A DNA stretch of 64,000 nucleotides. Origin: Laguncularia racemosa (Eukaryota > Streptophyta > Magnoliopsida > Myrtales > Combretaceae). Shown here in pieces: positions 25,121 to 38,444 of the stretch. How positions within the stretch are numbered: the stretch's first letter is position 1; each line of letters begins with the position of its first letter. The position numbers and the translations under genes were made by a program. The notes beneath the pieces are model-generated. The model had not been told where the DNA came from. It saw only the letters and a program-made list of their open reading frames with translations, and ran no database searches. The DNA lies in NCBI GenBank assembly GCA_037954665.1, contig JBBMOL010000057.1, positions 310,001 to 374,000 on the forward strand. Direction: 5' to 3'.

Positions 25121-25759
25121 TCATTTGCATGCCAAAGATCGAACAGACCTATTTGGCACATCGATGGCTATAGTGCAATTCATCTCAGTTGACTTCTTCT
25201 TCTTGAACATAAACATCAATGTAACCTTTCCATCCATCTTTCCCTGACTACTCAGCGTCAAGACACCAGAGCTCAATTCACTTCCAAGACTGGAAGTGCT
25301 AGGCAAAGAGGCAGATGATAAAGTCACATTCAAATCTATCTTCTTGGTGGATTTGAAATTCGCCTTACTCTTTGGAATGTCCACCTGACCAACACGAACA
25401 CCTCCATAGGTGAAACTGACATTGGTAGCATCGTATTTGTAAGGGCCAAAGTTGGTGTTTTTCACTCTGATTGGTGCAATGAAGTTCATGTCGAATGAAG
25501 CTGGGTTTTGAGAGCTCGTTAGAGATTGGATCTCAAAATTTCCTATCCTGAACTTGGGTCTATTGACACGCATAACAACTAGTGCAAAGACCAAAATGAC
25601 TATGACCTGAAAGACAGCAAAAACAGAAATGTAAAGGATCCATTTCAACCTCTTTTTTCGTTTCTCTTCCTCGTACTGCGCTCGCAAGGATTCTTGATCA
25701 TTCCCAATATGTCCATATGGCGGTGCTGGATATGCTTGCTCGTTCTTTTCGGACTCCAT
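25121..25759 (-). CDS. LEA_2 / NDR1-HIN1-like membrane protein, tandem copy 4
   Basis: 212 residues, complete, starting at MESEKNEQ. The cytosolic tail contains a proline-rich patch (YPAPPYGH) and a basic cluster (EEEKRKKRLK). It is followed by one membrane anchor (about 40-63) and the LEA_2 domain with VKNTNFGPYKYD, SFTYGG, the FKKKKS run and a final AC-K. It differs from copy 2 at few positions, so the two are recent paralogues. Unlike copy 2 it ends with the usual stop directly after the last lysine. Expected role as for the family: a stress- or defence-related membrane protein with its C-terminal domain outside the cytosol. Confidence 0.92.
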   Translation of the reverse strand: MESEKNEQAYPAPPYGHIGNDQESLRAQYEEEKRKKRLKWILYISVFAVFQVIVILVFALVVMRVNRPKFRIGNFEIQSLTSSQNPASFDMNFIAPIRVKNTNFGPYKYDATNVSFTYGGVRVGQVDIPKSKANFKSTKKIDLNVTLSSASLPSTSSLGSELSSGVLTLSSQGKMDGKVTLMFMFKKKKSTEMNCTIAIDVPNRSVRSLACK

Positions 25760-25857
25760 TGATCGAGCTTTAGAGCTAACTGTATGCTTTTGACTCTGTG
25801 TTTTGTTAACAAATATGGCAAGATGTTTTCGGATGATGATTGAGGATATTTTTTCTG

Positions 25858-26025
25858 ATATATATAGTGTTGTGGAGCAACGTTACTCGACAGCTTGAGA
25901 TACACGACAACATAGTTAAATGGAGATATTTCCTTGAAGATGGCTCCTAAAACGAGAAGGTGAGATTTCAAGGGACCGAAACACGCTAGGGTTGTCAATT
26001 TTTGACTTTCTAGACAATTTGACCT
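25858..26025 (-). promoter_or_regulatory. Promoter of LEA_2 tandem copy 4
   Basis: TATA-like ATATATATA at 25858-25866, about 100 bases before the ATG. Two W-box cores (TTGACTT 26002-26008 and TTGACCT 26019-26025), 17 bases apart, match the pair in front of copy 1. Confidence 0.55.
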
Positions 26026-26159
26026 TTTGCAAAGGGCTTATAAATATATATTTTTATAATGACTATGCTACCAATCGGAGCTTCTATTGAATATATCTGT
26101 ACGGCAAGCTTGATGACTCAGTTTTGATTAATGTCTTTCTCTTTGCGCGGTTTTTCTTG

Positions 26160-26900
26160 GAAGTGAGATCTAGCGATATAGTATGGATGGTATATCTAGT
26201 TTCACATATGGACGTCAAATTATGTATGCGCCGTAATTTTATATGAGAAGATTGCACTAACAATGTCATGTGTTTTCATATATTTATTGATTTTTTTTTT
26301 CATTCTTATAAATTTATAATCTAACGGTTCTCATTTAAGCAATTATTAGTTTGTATGTTAATGATACATAGCAAGTGATACACACTTGTTCCTATATTAG
26401 AATGCATATTTTCTCAAATACACTAAAAAAAAAAAAAAGAATCTTGAAATCTTCTTGATTTAGTTTTAAGAGTGAAGAGTGTATCGTTTTGACCGATTTA
26501 GGGTATTGGAGTAAAATATGAATGATTTAGGTTTTTGTTAGGGAGATACATAGGCATGTCCTGTGCTATATTTAATTGAGGATTACAACTAGTTAAAAGA
26601 AGAAAAATATAGGTCGAAAGATAAAATACAAATTAATAAATTATAAGAGCGTGAAAATGTACACACCACATCTTTGTAATTTACCCTTGTGTTTCCTGTT
26701 CCTCCGGGACGCCATTAAAGTATAATATGAAAGCAATGAGATGTGAGATTCGCTCAAAAATTGTCCGTGTAGTCAAATTAAAATGTTGATACGAAAGGAA
26801 ATTCTAAGATGGACTGGTTTTTCTTGGTTTCTCATGTATAACTTTGAGGTTAGGGAAAAAACACTGCATCATTATTCAATCCTTTTCCTGAATGGAAAAA
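26160..26900. other. Upstream spacer of LEA_2 copy 4, with the empty site for the solo LTR at 4896
   Basis: Paralogous to 4112-5560. Around 26785-26800 the sequence runs AATGTTGATACG and directly on into GGACTGGTTTTTCTTGG. In the copy 1 flank the 583-base solo LTR sits at exactly that point. No gene here. Confidence 0.7.
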
Positions 26901-29900
26901 ACAAATGTTATCTATTTCCATTAAAGTTAAAGCATTTTTAGGCCCCATTTTAGTATAGGATGGTCTTAAATTTGATCATTCATCCAATGCTTAAATTTGC
27001 AAGGCATATTACACCTATCGGCACTATGGAGGGCTTAATTGCAAATTTGGAAAATATAAAACCATTCCAATGTTTAAATAATTTAGACTTAAATGAATTA
27101 GTTGTGAGTATCACATATCAATACGATATGAAATCCCAATATGGTTGCACTAAATATTTTCCCCCAATAATGCTCTACCGAGTTTAAAAGAAAAAAGAAA
27201 AGAAAAAAGAATTAGAAAAGAGAGAGAGAGAAAGATGAAGAAAGAATGAAAAAACTTTTGACCAAAAATGGAAGCAAGGGTAGAAGTGAGGTAAATAAGA
27301 TATAAGGCTTTATCTATATCATATCCTATAAGATATAAATTCCTAAATTTTGTAAATGAAGCGTACCATGTAGCACTTTTAAACTAGCCTATACTCTATA
27401 CCTTATAAAACCTATAGGATACTCAGTACTTTGCAAAACTTATAAATTTTATCTTTTTATAAATTTTAAGTTTATATAACATTAAAAAAAAGATAATATA
27501 TATGTAATATTATAAATTTTTCATATGCAAAGCCTATGAAATCTATAACCAAATTTGTAAAATTAAAAAAGAAGTTTTTCCTGTTTTTGTTATTTCAAAG
27601 TTATATGGTTTTACTAGTTACCATATAGGAAAGAATAAGAAGATAGAATTGATAATAAAAAATTGGATAAAAAATAGGAAAGAACAAAAGAAAAAAGAAA
27701 AACATAAAGTGAGAGATATAACATTAATTTAACCATTTAAATTATTAACTTATGAGCTTAAGCTTATTTATTTTTCTTTTTACTAAAATATTTATTAGTC
27801 AAAAAATATAATGTTTTCTTCTTGAGTAAAGTATGGGTAAATGCCTTATAAAACAAGGTCAATTGCTTACCCCTATGTAGGTGGAGGCAAGAGTTCTTGT
27901 ATTTATTGTTGTTCCTTATCTTCATGTAATTAATTCAATTATTTATTGTTGGAATGAATTATACTTTCCTTGATATCATAGGGTGTCCTTCTGATATTAT
28001 TTATTTTATCATTTTGCTTGTCTCATTTCAAAGCCATTTCCTATAAAATAGGTTTTAAATTTTAAAATGGAATGCAACCTAGCTAATAGTTACTGTAATA
28101 GTACTAGTAGAAAATTACTACATGCACTACAATAATATGAGCCTTGCATTGGGAGCCATTAAGGCATCTTTATTTTTTCCTCAAACAAAATAATATGTTT
28201 CTCTCATGGTAGTATAAAGAGGTAAAAATTAAAATCACCTCTAACAGGAAAATTTTAATGTCCTCTTGTGTTCCTACTTAAAAATTTTTTAGGCAAAATA
28301 ATTTTTTCACTAAAACCCTAAGCTTATTCTTCTTTTCTACATCTCTATTCCAACTTCCTTGATAGGCACATTCCACAAGTGGTGGTAAGCATGTTCCACA
28401 AGTTGTGTTAAGTTTAAGACCTACACGTATATGATTTTTTAGATTGTTTGGATATAATATCAATCGACTGTGACCTAGTCAACGTTGCACTCCCTTAGCA
28501 ACTCAATCAACCAACTTAAGCATGGGTCAACATTGCTATGTCCTAAACTTGTTTTCTTTTATGCTACTTTCTCCAAAATTTGCTACATTTAATTATGGAT
28601 TAATCCTATACTCATTCTAAGTTCTTCCTTTACTATGATTTATGGTTTATGCCATTTTTTTCTCCACCAAGTTATAATGTTTAGAATCTCGAAATACATA
28701 ATTTTGTCACTTATAGATAATAATTAAAAAATACTATAGATTTGTATCTTTACTCCAATGATTTATAAATCTATCACTTTGATTAATTCCTATGTGGTAT
28801 TCTATTCTTTGACTGTGATTCAAGCCTTAAAAGGGGTTAGAGTTTGGTTAACCTAATGAGGAATTTGTTGAAAGTGCTTACCCTAACACAAGATGGAAGA
28901 GCGATCCAGAGAATTTTCATAAGGCTCCTTCCAAGATGTTAGCTTTTGTCTCACCTTCAATACAAACTAAAAGAGTGTTAGGAATCTCTTAATTATCACC
29001 CATGCAATTATTCCCTTATCCATACATCTGTTGAGATCTTGTTCTCTTGCTACAAAAGAAAAGAATCTAACATTGATCTCATCTATTTTCCTTATCAATG
29101 AGTAGAATAAAGTGGATCAATTAAAGAAAAGAATGAAAGATTACCTCGGGCAACAATTGCTCATGCACCATGCACCATCTTGAAAAAGGAAAATTCTCAT
29201 GAGGAAGGAAGAAGACTAGGGTTTAGCATGGAGAGATTAGGATTTGTCTTTTTGGTTATCTTGTGAAAGTAAGAGGAAAGGAGTTAACCTTATAATTATA
29301 AGGAAAAAATCTTAAGGCAAAAGTTTGTTTACCCCTAGTTTTAGTTTAATTTTAATGGATAATTTTGGATTGTGAGCGAGTGAGGAATTCCTTCAATGTT
29401 GTCTCAAGTCATGGTGGATCTTTAAGGTGTTGTGGCATGGTATTTACTAAAGGAGGCCTAAGGTGTGATGGTGGTGGTGTTTGCATTCCCAAGTTCAACA
29501 AGTTTTGGTGTTGCTAATTATAGAGCACATATGATAGGTCAATTGTAACCACAACTATTACTTTGTTAACTCATTTATGTGATTGAAATTAAATTGATAT
29601 TCATGTTAACATGATGAATTTGTTTTGTGATATATGTATCCATGCTATTACGTAGATAGAGGAATGAATGTTCAAGTAGAAAATCGTTTTGATATGAAAA
29701 AACTTTAAAAATCCACACTTTAGCACTATTAGAAACCTAACACTTTATGTTTATGCAAAAATCAATTCCTTTACGTTTTAGGTTATCAAATTCATATATC
29801 TATGTGTCAAAATTAAATTAAAGTGTTTGTAATTTGAGTAAATCACTTAAGTAATTTATGTTTGAGTCATGGCATCAAATAAGTCTTATATATATATATA

Positions 29901-32450
29901 TATATCAATAGAGAGACTTAGTGTTTTTAGATAAATATGAAATATTTATATAACATGCTTAAAACATAAAAAAAGTTTATTAAACTTTTCAAAATCACAA
30001 AGAACATAAATGATTCACTTAAACTTAGAATAGAACTTCATTGAATTTTGGTATAAATGTAAATGACTTCTAATGTACTTGTTGTTATGTTTTTACTTTT
30101 ATTTTAGGGATGGTTGCAAATACACCACCAAAACATTGGTAGATGGTGTGGATAGACATCTAAAACTTTTAAGATATGACTTCACATCCCCATAATCTTT
30201 AAAAATATGCAAATAACTGAAATCATTATTAGAATCTCAAAGTCGTCTCTAAATAATCATAAAGAGCCATAATTTTTTAGCTTCACTAGTGCTTTGAAGT
30301 GTATGCATTTTGAATAGTTAAACTACACTTTAAAGGTTCATGTTATTTAATGTATTCACTACGGTAGAGTGTATTTATAATTTTACCTTTATTTTATGAT
30401 GTTACAAATGTTACAATTTTTTAATCAAAAAATCTAAAATAAGTTATTCTACCACATCATTGACATTTAAACTTAAATTACTAGTTATGATTGGGTTAAA
30501 TAACCTCAATCATTAAACTCCATCAAAACCCAAAAATGAATTTAAGTTATAAGATATCAAGCTAACTCAATCCATAGTATTATAAATTTGAAAATGTATA
30601 TGTTATAAAAACTTAGCAATTGATCTTCTAAGAAGTAGCAATGAAAATAATTTAATGAGTACAACTCATTACATATTATGTACACATGATATACAGAAAT
30701 TAATAAAATTTCTAAACACATGGTAGTGGAAATTTGAAATATATATATTCCATGTTATAAAAACTTAGCAACAAATATGGATCTTCTAAGAGGTAGCAAT
30801 GAAAAAGATTTAATGAGAATTATATGTTACGTATTATATATATATGTGACATACAAATATTAACAAAAAATTTACGCACATGGTAGTGAAATGAGTAACT
30901 TTCAACACAACTATTACCCATATTTTATATAAGCTTTATATTTTAAAATTTTATTAGTATTTATATATTACGTATACATAAAATGCAATGTATAATATCT
31001 AATGAATCTTTTCTTAATAGCAATCCATTCCATTAGTTGTTATATAATTTACCTTAGACATGAGAAAGTTTATATATGTTTGTAAATAAATTTTCATCAA
31101 ATATTTCCATAAAAAATGCATGTGAGAACTATATAAAAAATATTGATAGTAACATTGACATTTTGGCACTTGTTTCACGGTCAGGCAATGAGATTAACTA
31201 CCAAGAATTAACACAACCACAAGGACCGAAGCACCATCCTGAACTAGCCCGTTTACTTGAGGTGCCTACAGACAAAACTAGCATAGCCCACGGATCGGAT
31301 GGGTCCAACTTGAAGCAAAAATTTTTGGAAATTGATCCTTTAAAGTTTTTATTTTTTTTAATTTCATAAAATTATAAATTAATGATTAGAATCATGTAAA
31401 TTTTTTAAATATCTCATGATATTATTATAACATTATTTTTTTTTTAATCTTAATCATTAACAATATCTTAAAGAGATAATTTTAAGAAACTTAAAAATAA
31501 TAACTTTAAAAAATCCACAAATATTTATAAAGTTCGAGAGAGTCTTCATGGAAGCATGTGCATCCTTGGATCATGCGTTCAATTGAAGGAAGTCCATTTA
31601 TTAGTTTCTCGTTCCCTTATCTTATTTTCATCAACTACAAATTATATTTTGTTGGATAAATATAGGATATAAAACATAATGATAATTGTAAATACAGCTT
31701 TCAATCATTGATTATGCACAAATAAATCTTTTAAACTCCCTCATAAATCTACTTATATTGATCAATAGTTTATACGATAGCCTTAAAACATATTCATTCT
31801 TATCAATCTTAAAGTTCTGCAAATTATATTTCTAAAAAGATGCAAATCAAATACAAAGACAAGAACTTCTACAATTTTGCCTTATGGTTTAAGATCTCTT
31901 TTCTAGGTTACATTATTATAACAATCAACTTTAATTTTCGTTTTATTTTTTTATTTATTTATTCTTTTTTTTTTTTTTGAGCCAACAGCAATCAACTTTT
32001 GCTCTTTCTTTTTTTTTCGTTTTTCCCTTTTGAATATCGCACGATATCACTTAAACTTGTTAAACTTACCTTATATGATGTCGCTATCGAATCATTTCCA
32101 TTTGTTAGTTAAAGAAAGATTCCTATATACTAAACTTGATACATTATCCCAAGAATAGTGTCCCAAACAATGGACCAATAAGAACATATACCCTTTAAAA
32201 ATAACCAAGCAAAGGACAAATTCGAAGCTTCGGATAAATGGATTAGATATCACGATCTCCCTCTATATAAACACGTTCTTCTCCTTAATTAATAATATCA
32301 TCTATATCTAGAAGCCAAAACTCCAGGCTTAGATTGTGCATTTAGCTTGTAATTTAGAAATAATAAAAGCTAGCAGACCAATTTTTTTAATTATTTTCTT
32401 TGGAGCTCCTTATTCTCATGTCGTAACTTGATAAGCCATCCCTTATCTTA
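26901..32450. other. Long AT-rich intergenic region, no gene recognised
   Basis: Only short open frames without recognisable motifs (for example 26960-27187, 28278-28463 and 31076-31369). GA-rich run at about 27187-27240 and a TA microsatellite at about 29888-29906. The region around 28840-29300 is slightly less AT-rich and could be the remains of an old element, but no domain is visible. Confidence 0.5.
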
Positions 32451-32459
32451 GACAACACT

Positions 32460-32467
32460 TATAAATA
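32460..32467 (+). promoter_or_regulatory. TATA box of the plus-strand LEA_2 gene
   Basis: TATAAATA, 78 bases before the ATG at 32538. A second TATA-like CTATATAAAC at about 32263-32272 could serve an alternative, longer transcript. Confidence 0.55.
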
Positions 32468-32537
32468 CCAACACTCATCATCAAACCCTATTTGCATCGA
32501 GACGAGGTACGTTAATTACCTTTAGTTGTTGTTCAAT

Positions 32538-33140
32538 ATGTCAGGAATGGCCCAAGAGAGGTATCCTAGACGGACTGATTTAGAATTACAAGAAGAGAAG
32601 AGAAGGAAGAGGATGAAAAGGGCAGTTTATATTTCAGCCTTTGTTGTGTTCCAAACTTTGGTCATCGTGGTCTTTGTCCTTGTTATCATGCATGTCCATA
32701 GACCCAAATTTAGGTTAGGCACATTACAAATCAAAACCCTAACAACTTCTCAAACATCTCCTTCCTTTGACATGAAACTTGTTGCTCCAATTAGGGTTAA
32801 GAACAAAAATTTCGGTCCATATCAATACGATGGAACAACTGTCGATTTCACGTATGGAGGTGTTAAGGTTGGTCAAGTTCCGATTTCTAAAGGTAAGGCT
32901 GGTTTTCAATCTACAAAGAAGTTTGATGTTAGTGTGACTTTGGATTCTAAGGCACTGCCTAGTAACTCAAATCTTGGCAAGGATTTGAAATCGGGTGCTT
33001 TGACATTGAATAGCCAAGGGAAAATGAATGGGGAGGTGAAGATGATATATATCTTCAAGAAGAAGAAATCCACTAACATGGATTGCACCATGACAATTGA
33101 TGTTTCGGCTAAAGCTGTCAAATCTTTGTCATGTAAATAA
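32538..33140 (+). CDS. LEA_2 / NDR1-HIN1-like membrane protein, diverged member on the plus strand
   Basis: 200 residues from the ATG at 32538 (MSGMAQE...). The open frame reaches back to 32526, but those codons are TTG TTG TTC AAT, not a eukaryotic start. Same build as the tandem copies: short charged tail with KRRKRMK, one anchor (about 28-50), HRPKFRLG, then a LEA_2 domain with VKNKNFGPYQYD, DFTYGG, FKKKKS and a final SCK. It has a shorter N-terminal tail, lacking the SSKARS and YPxPPY patch. It lies head-to-head with the minus-strand array, about 6.8 kb from copy 4, and is probably the older sister gene. Intact, with its own TATA box. No enzyme activity expected. Confidence 0.92.
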   Translation: MSGMAQERYPRRTDLELQEEKRRKRMKRAVYISAFVVFQTLVIVVFVLVIMHVHRPKFRLGTLQIKTLTTSQTSPSFDMKLVAPIRVKNKNFGPYQYDGTTVDFTYGGVKVGQVPISKGKAGFQSTKKFDVSVTLDSKALPSNSNLGKDLKSGALTLNSQGKMNGEVKMIYIFKKKKSTNMDCTMTIDVSAKAVKSLSCK

Positions 33141-33149
33141 GAAGATACT

Positions 33150-35693
33150 GAAGTTGACGTTCATACATGTATTTTTATATTTTCTTTTCGTTTCTTTTTA
33201 ATTTCCTTCAGTATTTTTCTTTGGGAAATGTGTAACAATTATGCTTTTATATTGGCAGTGTAAACTCATTGCAAAGTTCCTTAAGCTTGGTGTTCAAATG
33301 ATTTTTCGTTCTGTATATCGTGAAGAATATTTTGAAATTGCACGATGTTTTCCTGAGTTCTTCACCATACGGACGATGCACCATATCATGTAATTTATAC
33401 AGTAACTAGCGCAAATTTCTTTTACAATATATCAAAAAACTAAAAATAAATAAATTTACTTAAAAATTTATTACAATTAATATTTTAATAATATTATTCA
33501 TAAACTGTTATAAATATCGTATTAATACTATTGTTTAATTATATATATATACACTACATGCCATATCTATATGAAATGATGTATCATTGAAAAAAAGGCT
33601 ACAATCATACAAAGTATTCATAGGTTTTCTCACCACCACCCCTCTTGTACGTAGGGAATATGTATCTTCAGTAGTTAATTACAAAAGAGAAAGAAAAATT
33701 AGTGAAAAGAAAAGGTGTGAAAAACAAAAACGAAATATTATAAATAACAAAAAGATATTACTTATAAAAAGTAACTAATAAAAAAAAAGTACTAAAACTT
33801 CGTCTAAATATGCAAAGAGTACAACTTCTCCATAGTTTTTTTTTTTTAATTTTGGTATTATTATAAATCATATCTCTTGGATACATAATTAAAATAAAAG
33901 AAAAATTAATACTAAAAACATATATTAGTAATGAAATGGCGTGACAAAGAAATATCATAAATGGCAAAAAGATTATAATAATGAACAAAAGGTCGGCGGC
34001 TTTACATATATTATAATAATGATTTAATATTTATATTGAATAAGTGTTATTAAAAAAATTCATCTCAAAAAGTTATGACAATAAAAAAATCTTAATAAGA
34101 TGTTCAAAATATGGTAATATATCACCATGTTGATGTAATATTCCTTCTATTTACGGTTTAGGGTAAAAAAATAATTATTACCTTCTTTCTATTTAGGGAA
34201 GCTGAATATTATAGCTTAATAAATTGCATATAATTGCAATTAGGAATCATGATGACAACAACATCAGTTGAATATGACCAACATATTTTCTCAACTGCAA
34301 AAACTTAATATTCAAATTCAAATATATTGAAGAAACAATATAAATGAATGTTTACCTATGCATAGGGCTGCATTTGTCTCTCATTTGCTAAGGATCTAAG
34401 TATATCATTTGTAAATAGAAAGGAAAAAGAGAAGGTGAAAAAGAGATCAAATAAGAATTGAATGTAAAAGATAAAATAAATAGAACAAACTTTGTGCAAT
34501 TAGTTATGGTGAAAGAAGACCAAAAATCCATAACTTAAGATTGCAACATAAGCATGAGAAAAGTATATTGTACTATATAAAGGTCTTGCATGATAACGTT
34601 AACATGTGCTAAAAAAAAAAGAAAAAAAACAAAGAACGTAAAATCCAACTCAAACAACAATTAAACAAATTATGTATTTTTTTTTGTTTTTTTAATCTCA
34701 TGGATTCCTAACCATTATTTAATTAAGATTATGTACTTTATCTTGAAATGAATAGAGGGTAAACTTAAATAGCAGTAAAAATGCTAGTAGAAGAACAACA
34801 TATTACATAGAGTGTATTAAAAGAACATATATAAACAGTTTTTTTTTTCGAATGCCCAAAGAACTTACTTATTACTTACAAAATTATAGATAAACTTTAA
34901 ATTTCTTTAATAAAATTTTTAGTTTTAAAACTAAATATTCAATTGAAAACACATAAAAAAAGTGATGATAATATACTAATACTACATATAAAAGAGAAGT
35001 ATGATCTATTAATGTAAGAACAAATTCTTTAAATTGCCTGGAACCAATGTCAAGGTCAAATATGCTAACGTAATGGCCAAATAGGAAAGAATTGCAGTTA
35101 AGTTAACACAATTTTTACCTAAAAAGATTCTACGGTTGAGAATAATAGAAGAGTATGATGAAATTGTCATGAAAAAGATAAAAGACCAAATACCTATAAT
35201 TGAATCCATAAGTAAGTAAGATTCTTAAACAACCATTGGATATCATGATTGTAATTAAAAATAAAACTACTTTTGTAAACACTCCATTTTTGCCGACTTT
35301 CTTTTTTTTTAACCCCTAATTATAGGGAAAAGGTAGAAAATACCAAAAAAATAAAAATAAAAAGTCAAACAGTGGCCAATTTGGTTTATCTTGGGGTAGA
35401 AATAGTTTTTCAAGGTCAAAAACAATTTTTGAATCAAAATATGAATATGTGATTTGATAGAATACAATTCTTTAAGATCATTTTATTATTACTTTATGTT
35501 ATTTTATTTTTTATTTTTTAGTGTATTTTTTTTATTCTCTCATAATAAAATAAAAATTTTAAGTTGATTGTAAGTCCAAATGGTCCCTTAAATGGATTTG
35601 AATTGCTAATTTTATAAATAATTGAAGTTTATAGTTAAATCGAATACTAGACAAAATCAAACTCGTAATTCTATTAAATTAAGCTATTTATGA

Positions 35694-35733
<40 letters not shown>

Positions 35734-38440
35734 CTAGACTATATATGAGAAATAATACATAAGGTTAGGACTGATTTTTAAGACCGAAAGTTAATGAAGT
35801 CGTTTAATTAAAATCAATTCACAACAGAACGAATATAATATTGTGCAATGCTAAACTAGGAAAAAAACTCACGTCAGTTGGTCGAGTAAGAGTCCAAAGA
35901 GCCAGAAGGTCCCCGGCCCGAGACTTCATCAGCGCCCCTCAAACAAGCAAAATTTTTAGTCACTCGTCTTGACACGTGTCGGCCATCTATTGGCGGACAA
36001 AACACTGTAGGTTCATCTTCTTCCCCTGCTGCAATACGATGCAGAAAGGGAAATAAAAAAGGGTCCAGACCTCCCTTTTTTTATCCGGCTTCTCTCATTT
36101 TTGGCCAAATTAAATCAAATAAAAAGTGAAAACTAAATATTAGAGTATTATCCATTACACTCTAAATCTGAATTTTATAATAGAGAAAAGTGCTTTAAAA
36201 ATAAACATAAAAATCAAAATATATATATTTATATATATTACATCTAATTTTGAAATGTATATTATAGACTAAATTGACTTGTAAATCACAAATCAAACAC
36301 ATATATTAGTCAAGTAAAGCCTATAAAACATATCTGTATCTTTAATTTTTAAAAAAATCTACAAATACAATGATAAATTTGCCCAAAAATATTCAAGAAT
36401 CGAAAATACATATTCTTGCAAACATTCAATATTTCTTTAAATCTAGGGTTTCTCAAGAACTACTCATCACTTATTAATATAAATAAGAGTGAGTTGTAGG
36501 GACTCTTATTTTCCCTTGTTAATTAACAAGCTTGAATCACTCGCTTCCCACTCTAAGATAGTACCTACGACCACCCCCTCTCTCCCTTCAATTTCTCTCA
36601 TTTGAGAGCAAATCGAAGCAAACCAAAGCCATAAAATTATTCTCTTTCAACATTGGAGTAAAGTTCATCCTTCAATTGTCTTCAATAACTTGGGAATCAC
36701 TCTAATTAGATGAAAAATCAAAGTTTGGATTTACAAGCTTGAAGAATGGATATAAGTAAAATTGACCAAGATAAAAGCTTTTGATCCTAAAATTGATTAA
36801 GGGGTGCACTTTTCCACCACAGTAGAAATCTAACTGAACTTTGAATCGCTGTCACTGACAACCACCAGCCTGACTCACCTGCACACAAGGTAAGTTTTTA
36901 TTTTATTTTGTTTTGTTTTTGTTTTTCTATCTTTTATTTTTCAAAATTGATAGAAAATAAAAAAAAAAATTTGATGATTTAAAATATTAAAAAAAAAAGG
37001 TTTTATTTTTTCTTATAAAAGAGTTTCTTTTAAATCTTTCTCTTAAATTTCTTTTTTTTTCACATAGAAAAATCAATTTTTTTAATAAAAACTTTCAATT
37101 GGCCTTGTTCCAAAAAAAAAAAAATAGATTTTTAGGTTTTTCTATGTAAAAGAAAAAAAAATTAGGGTTTTAGAAAATTTTTATAAAAAAGTAGAATGGC
37201 TAAAAACATAAAGTCAATATTTTTAAAAATAAAATAAACTGACAAACTAAAGTTTTTATAAATAAATAAAAAAGAACTACGTGACAAACTAAAGTTTTAT
37301 AAATAAATAAAAAGAACTGTGTCGGCCTGATCTCACCTAGTGAGTACATAGGCACTTTAAGCGGCCTTAAAAATTGAAAACTTTGTTTTTTTTTTCCTCT
37401 TATTATATTTTTTGTTTTAAAAAAGAAACTCTTATGAACATTTTTCAAAAAGAAAAAACTTTAAAGGCCTTTTAATCATTTTTGAATTACTTCTAAAAAT
37501 TATTTTAGAAAAAAAATGCAGATTAGTGGTTAAAATTAAGGCTTATCCACTTGTAAACCTTAATTTGGTCAGGTGACAACTCAAGTTTCTAAAAAAGAAA
37601 ATTTAAAGCAAAACTTTTCCTTAATTTGATTGAAAGACTTATGTTGAGTAGGTTAGGCTTAATTTTAACCTAATTAAGGAAAAGAAAGACCAAAATTTAA
37701 GCTCAACAACTTTTAAGAAATGAACAAAAATGGTAAAAACAGGAAAGAAAAAAAAAAGTCCGCTAATATATAAACATAGTGACTACTTGTCAAAAAAAAA
37801 AATTCAAAAGTTATAACTACAACATTAAGTAAGGTATTTTTTTTTTCATGAAATGTATAAGGCGTGACAGGTAAAATTAAAGAGGTTTTGTAGCAAAAAG
37901 GTAATACTAAAAAGATACTATAATCGAAAAAACATGATAACATAAAATTAGAATTAATTATTATAAAATACAATTAATAAGTAATAACTATTATTTTATT
38001 TCAAGACACAATGATTTTAGTAAGAATATATCTAAATATACAAATATGCTTGAACTTTGGCTAGTGTCTCATGAGTGGAGTATGGAAATATAATCACTAA
38101 AGCTATGTGAGCCAAAAAATTTATTTACTCTAATAGTATGTTTGGTCTCAACAATATAAAGTAACATAAAATTGTAATTTCGAAGAAATAGAAAAGTAAT
38201 AACCATTATTTTATTTCACAGCACATAAAATCATTTTAATAAAAATGTATCTAAAGATACTAACATACCCTTACCTAAATGCATAATTTAACTCTTGGCT
38301 AGAGATCTCATTAGTTAAATATGGAAATATCTAACATACTAAGCATAGATACCCTTTTTCTTTTCTTTTTTTATTTATATATATATATATTTCTATTTGC
38401 CATCAAGCATTGATACTTAGGTAGTATTTAAATTGTAATA
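33150..38440. other. Long AT-rich intergenic region, no gene recognised
   Basis: No supported gene. A TA microsatellite lies at 35699-35728. A GC-richer patch at about 35870-36080 has a tRNA-like arrangement (see findings). A stretch at 36500-36900 ends in ACAAGGTAAGT, which looks like a splice donor, before long T and A runs (36900-37160). A phrase around 37320-37360 resembles LTR debris. Open frames at 33587, 35009, 37200 and 37713 are low-complexity. Confidence 0.5.
35699..35728. repeat. TA dinucleotide microsatellite
   Basis: About 15 uninterrupted AT/TA units. Confidence 0.9.
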
Positions 38441-38444
38441 CTAA

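Noticed and set aside
25760..25998. Minus-strand frame overlapping the start of LEA_2 copy 4
   Set aside because: Different frame over the 5' UTR and promoter; similar short frames in copies 2 and 3 only reflect DNA similarity.
31076..31369. 97-codon plus-strand open frame
   Set aside because: Reasonable composition in the middle but AT-rich ends, no recognised domain and no promoter; too weak to call.
32526..32537. Earlier start of the plus-strand LEA_2 gene
   Set aside because: The codon is TTG, not a eukaryotic start; the ATG at 32538 is used.
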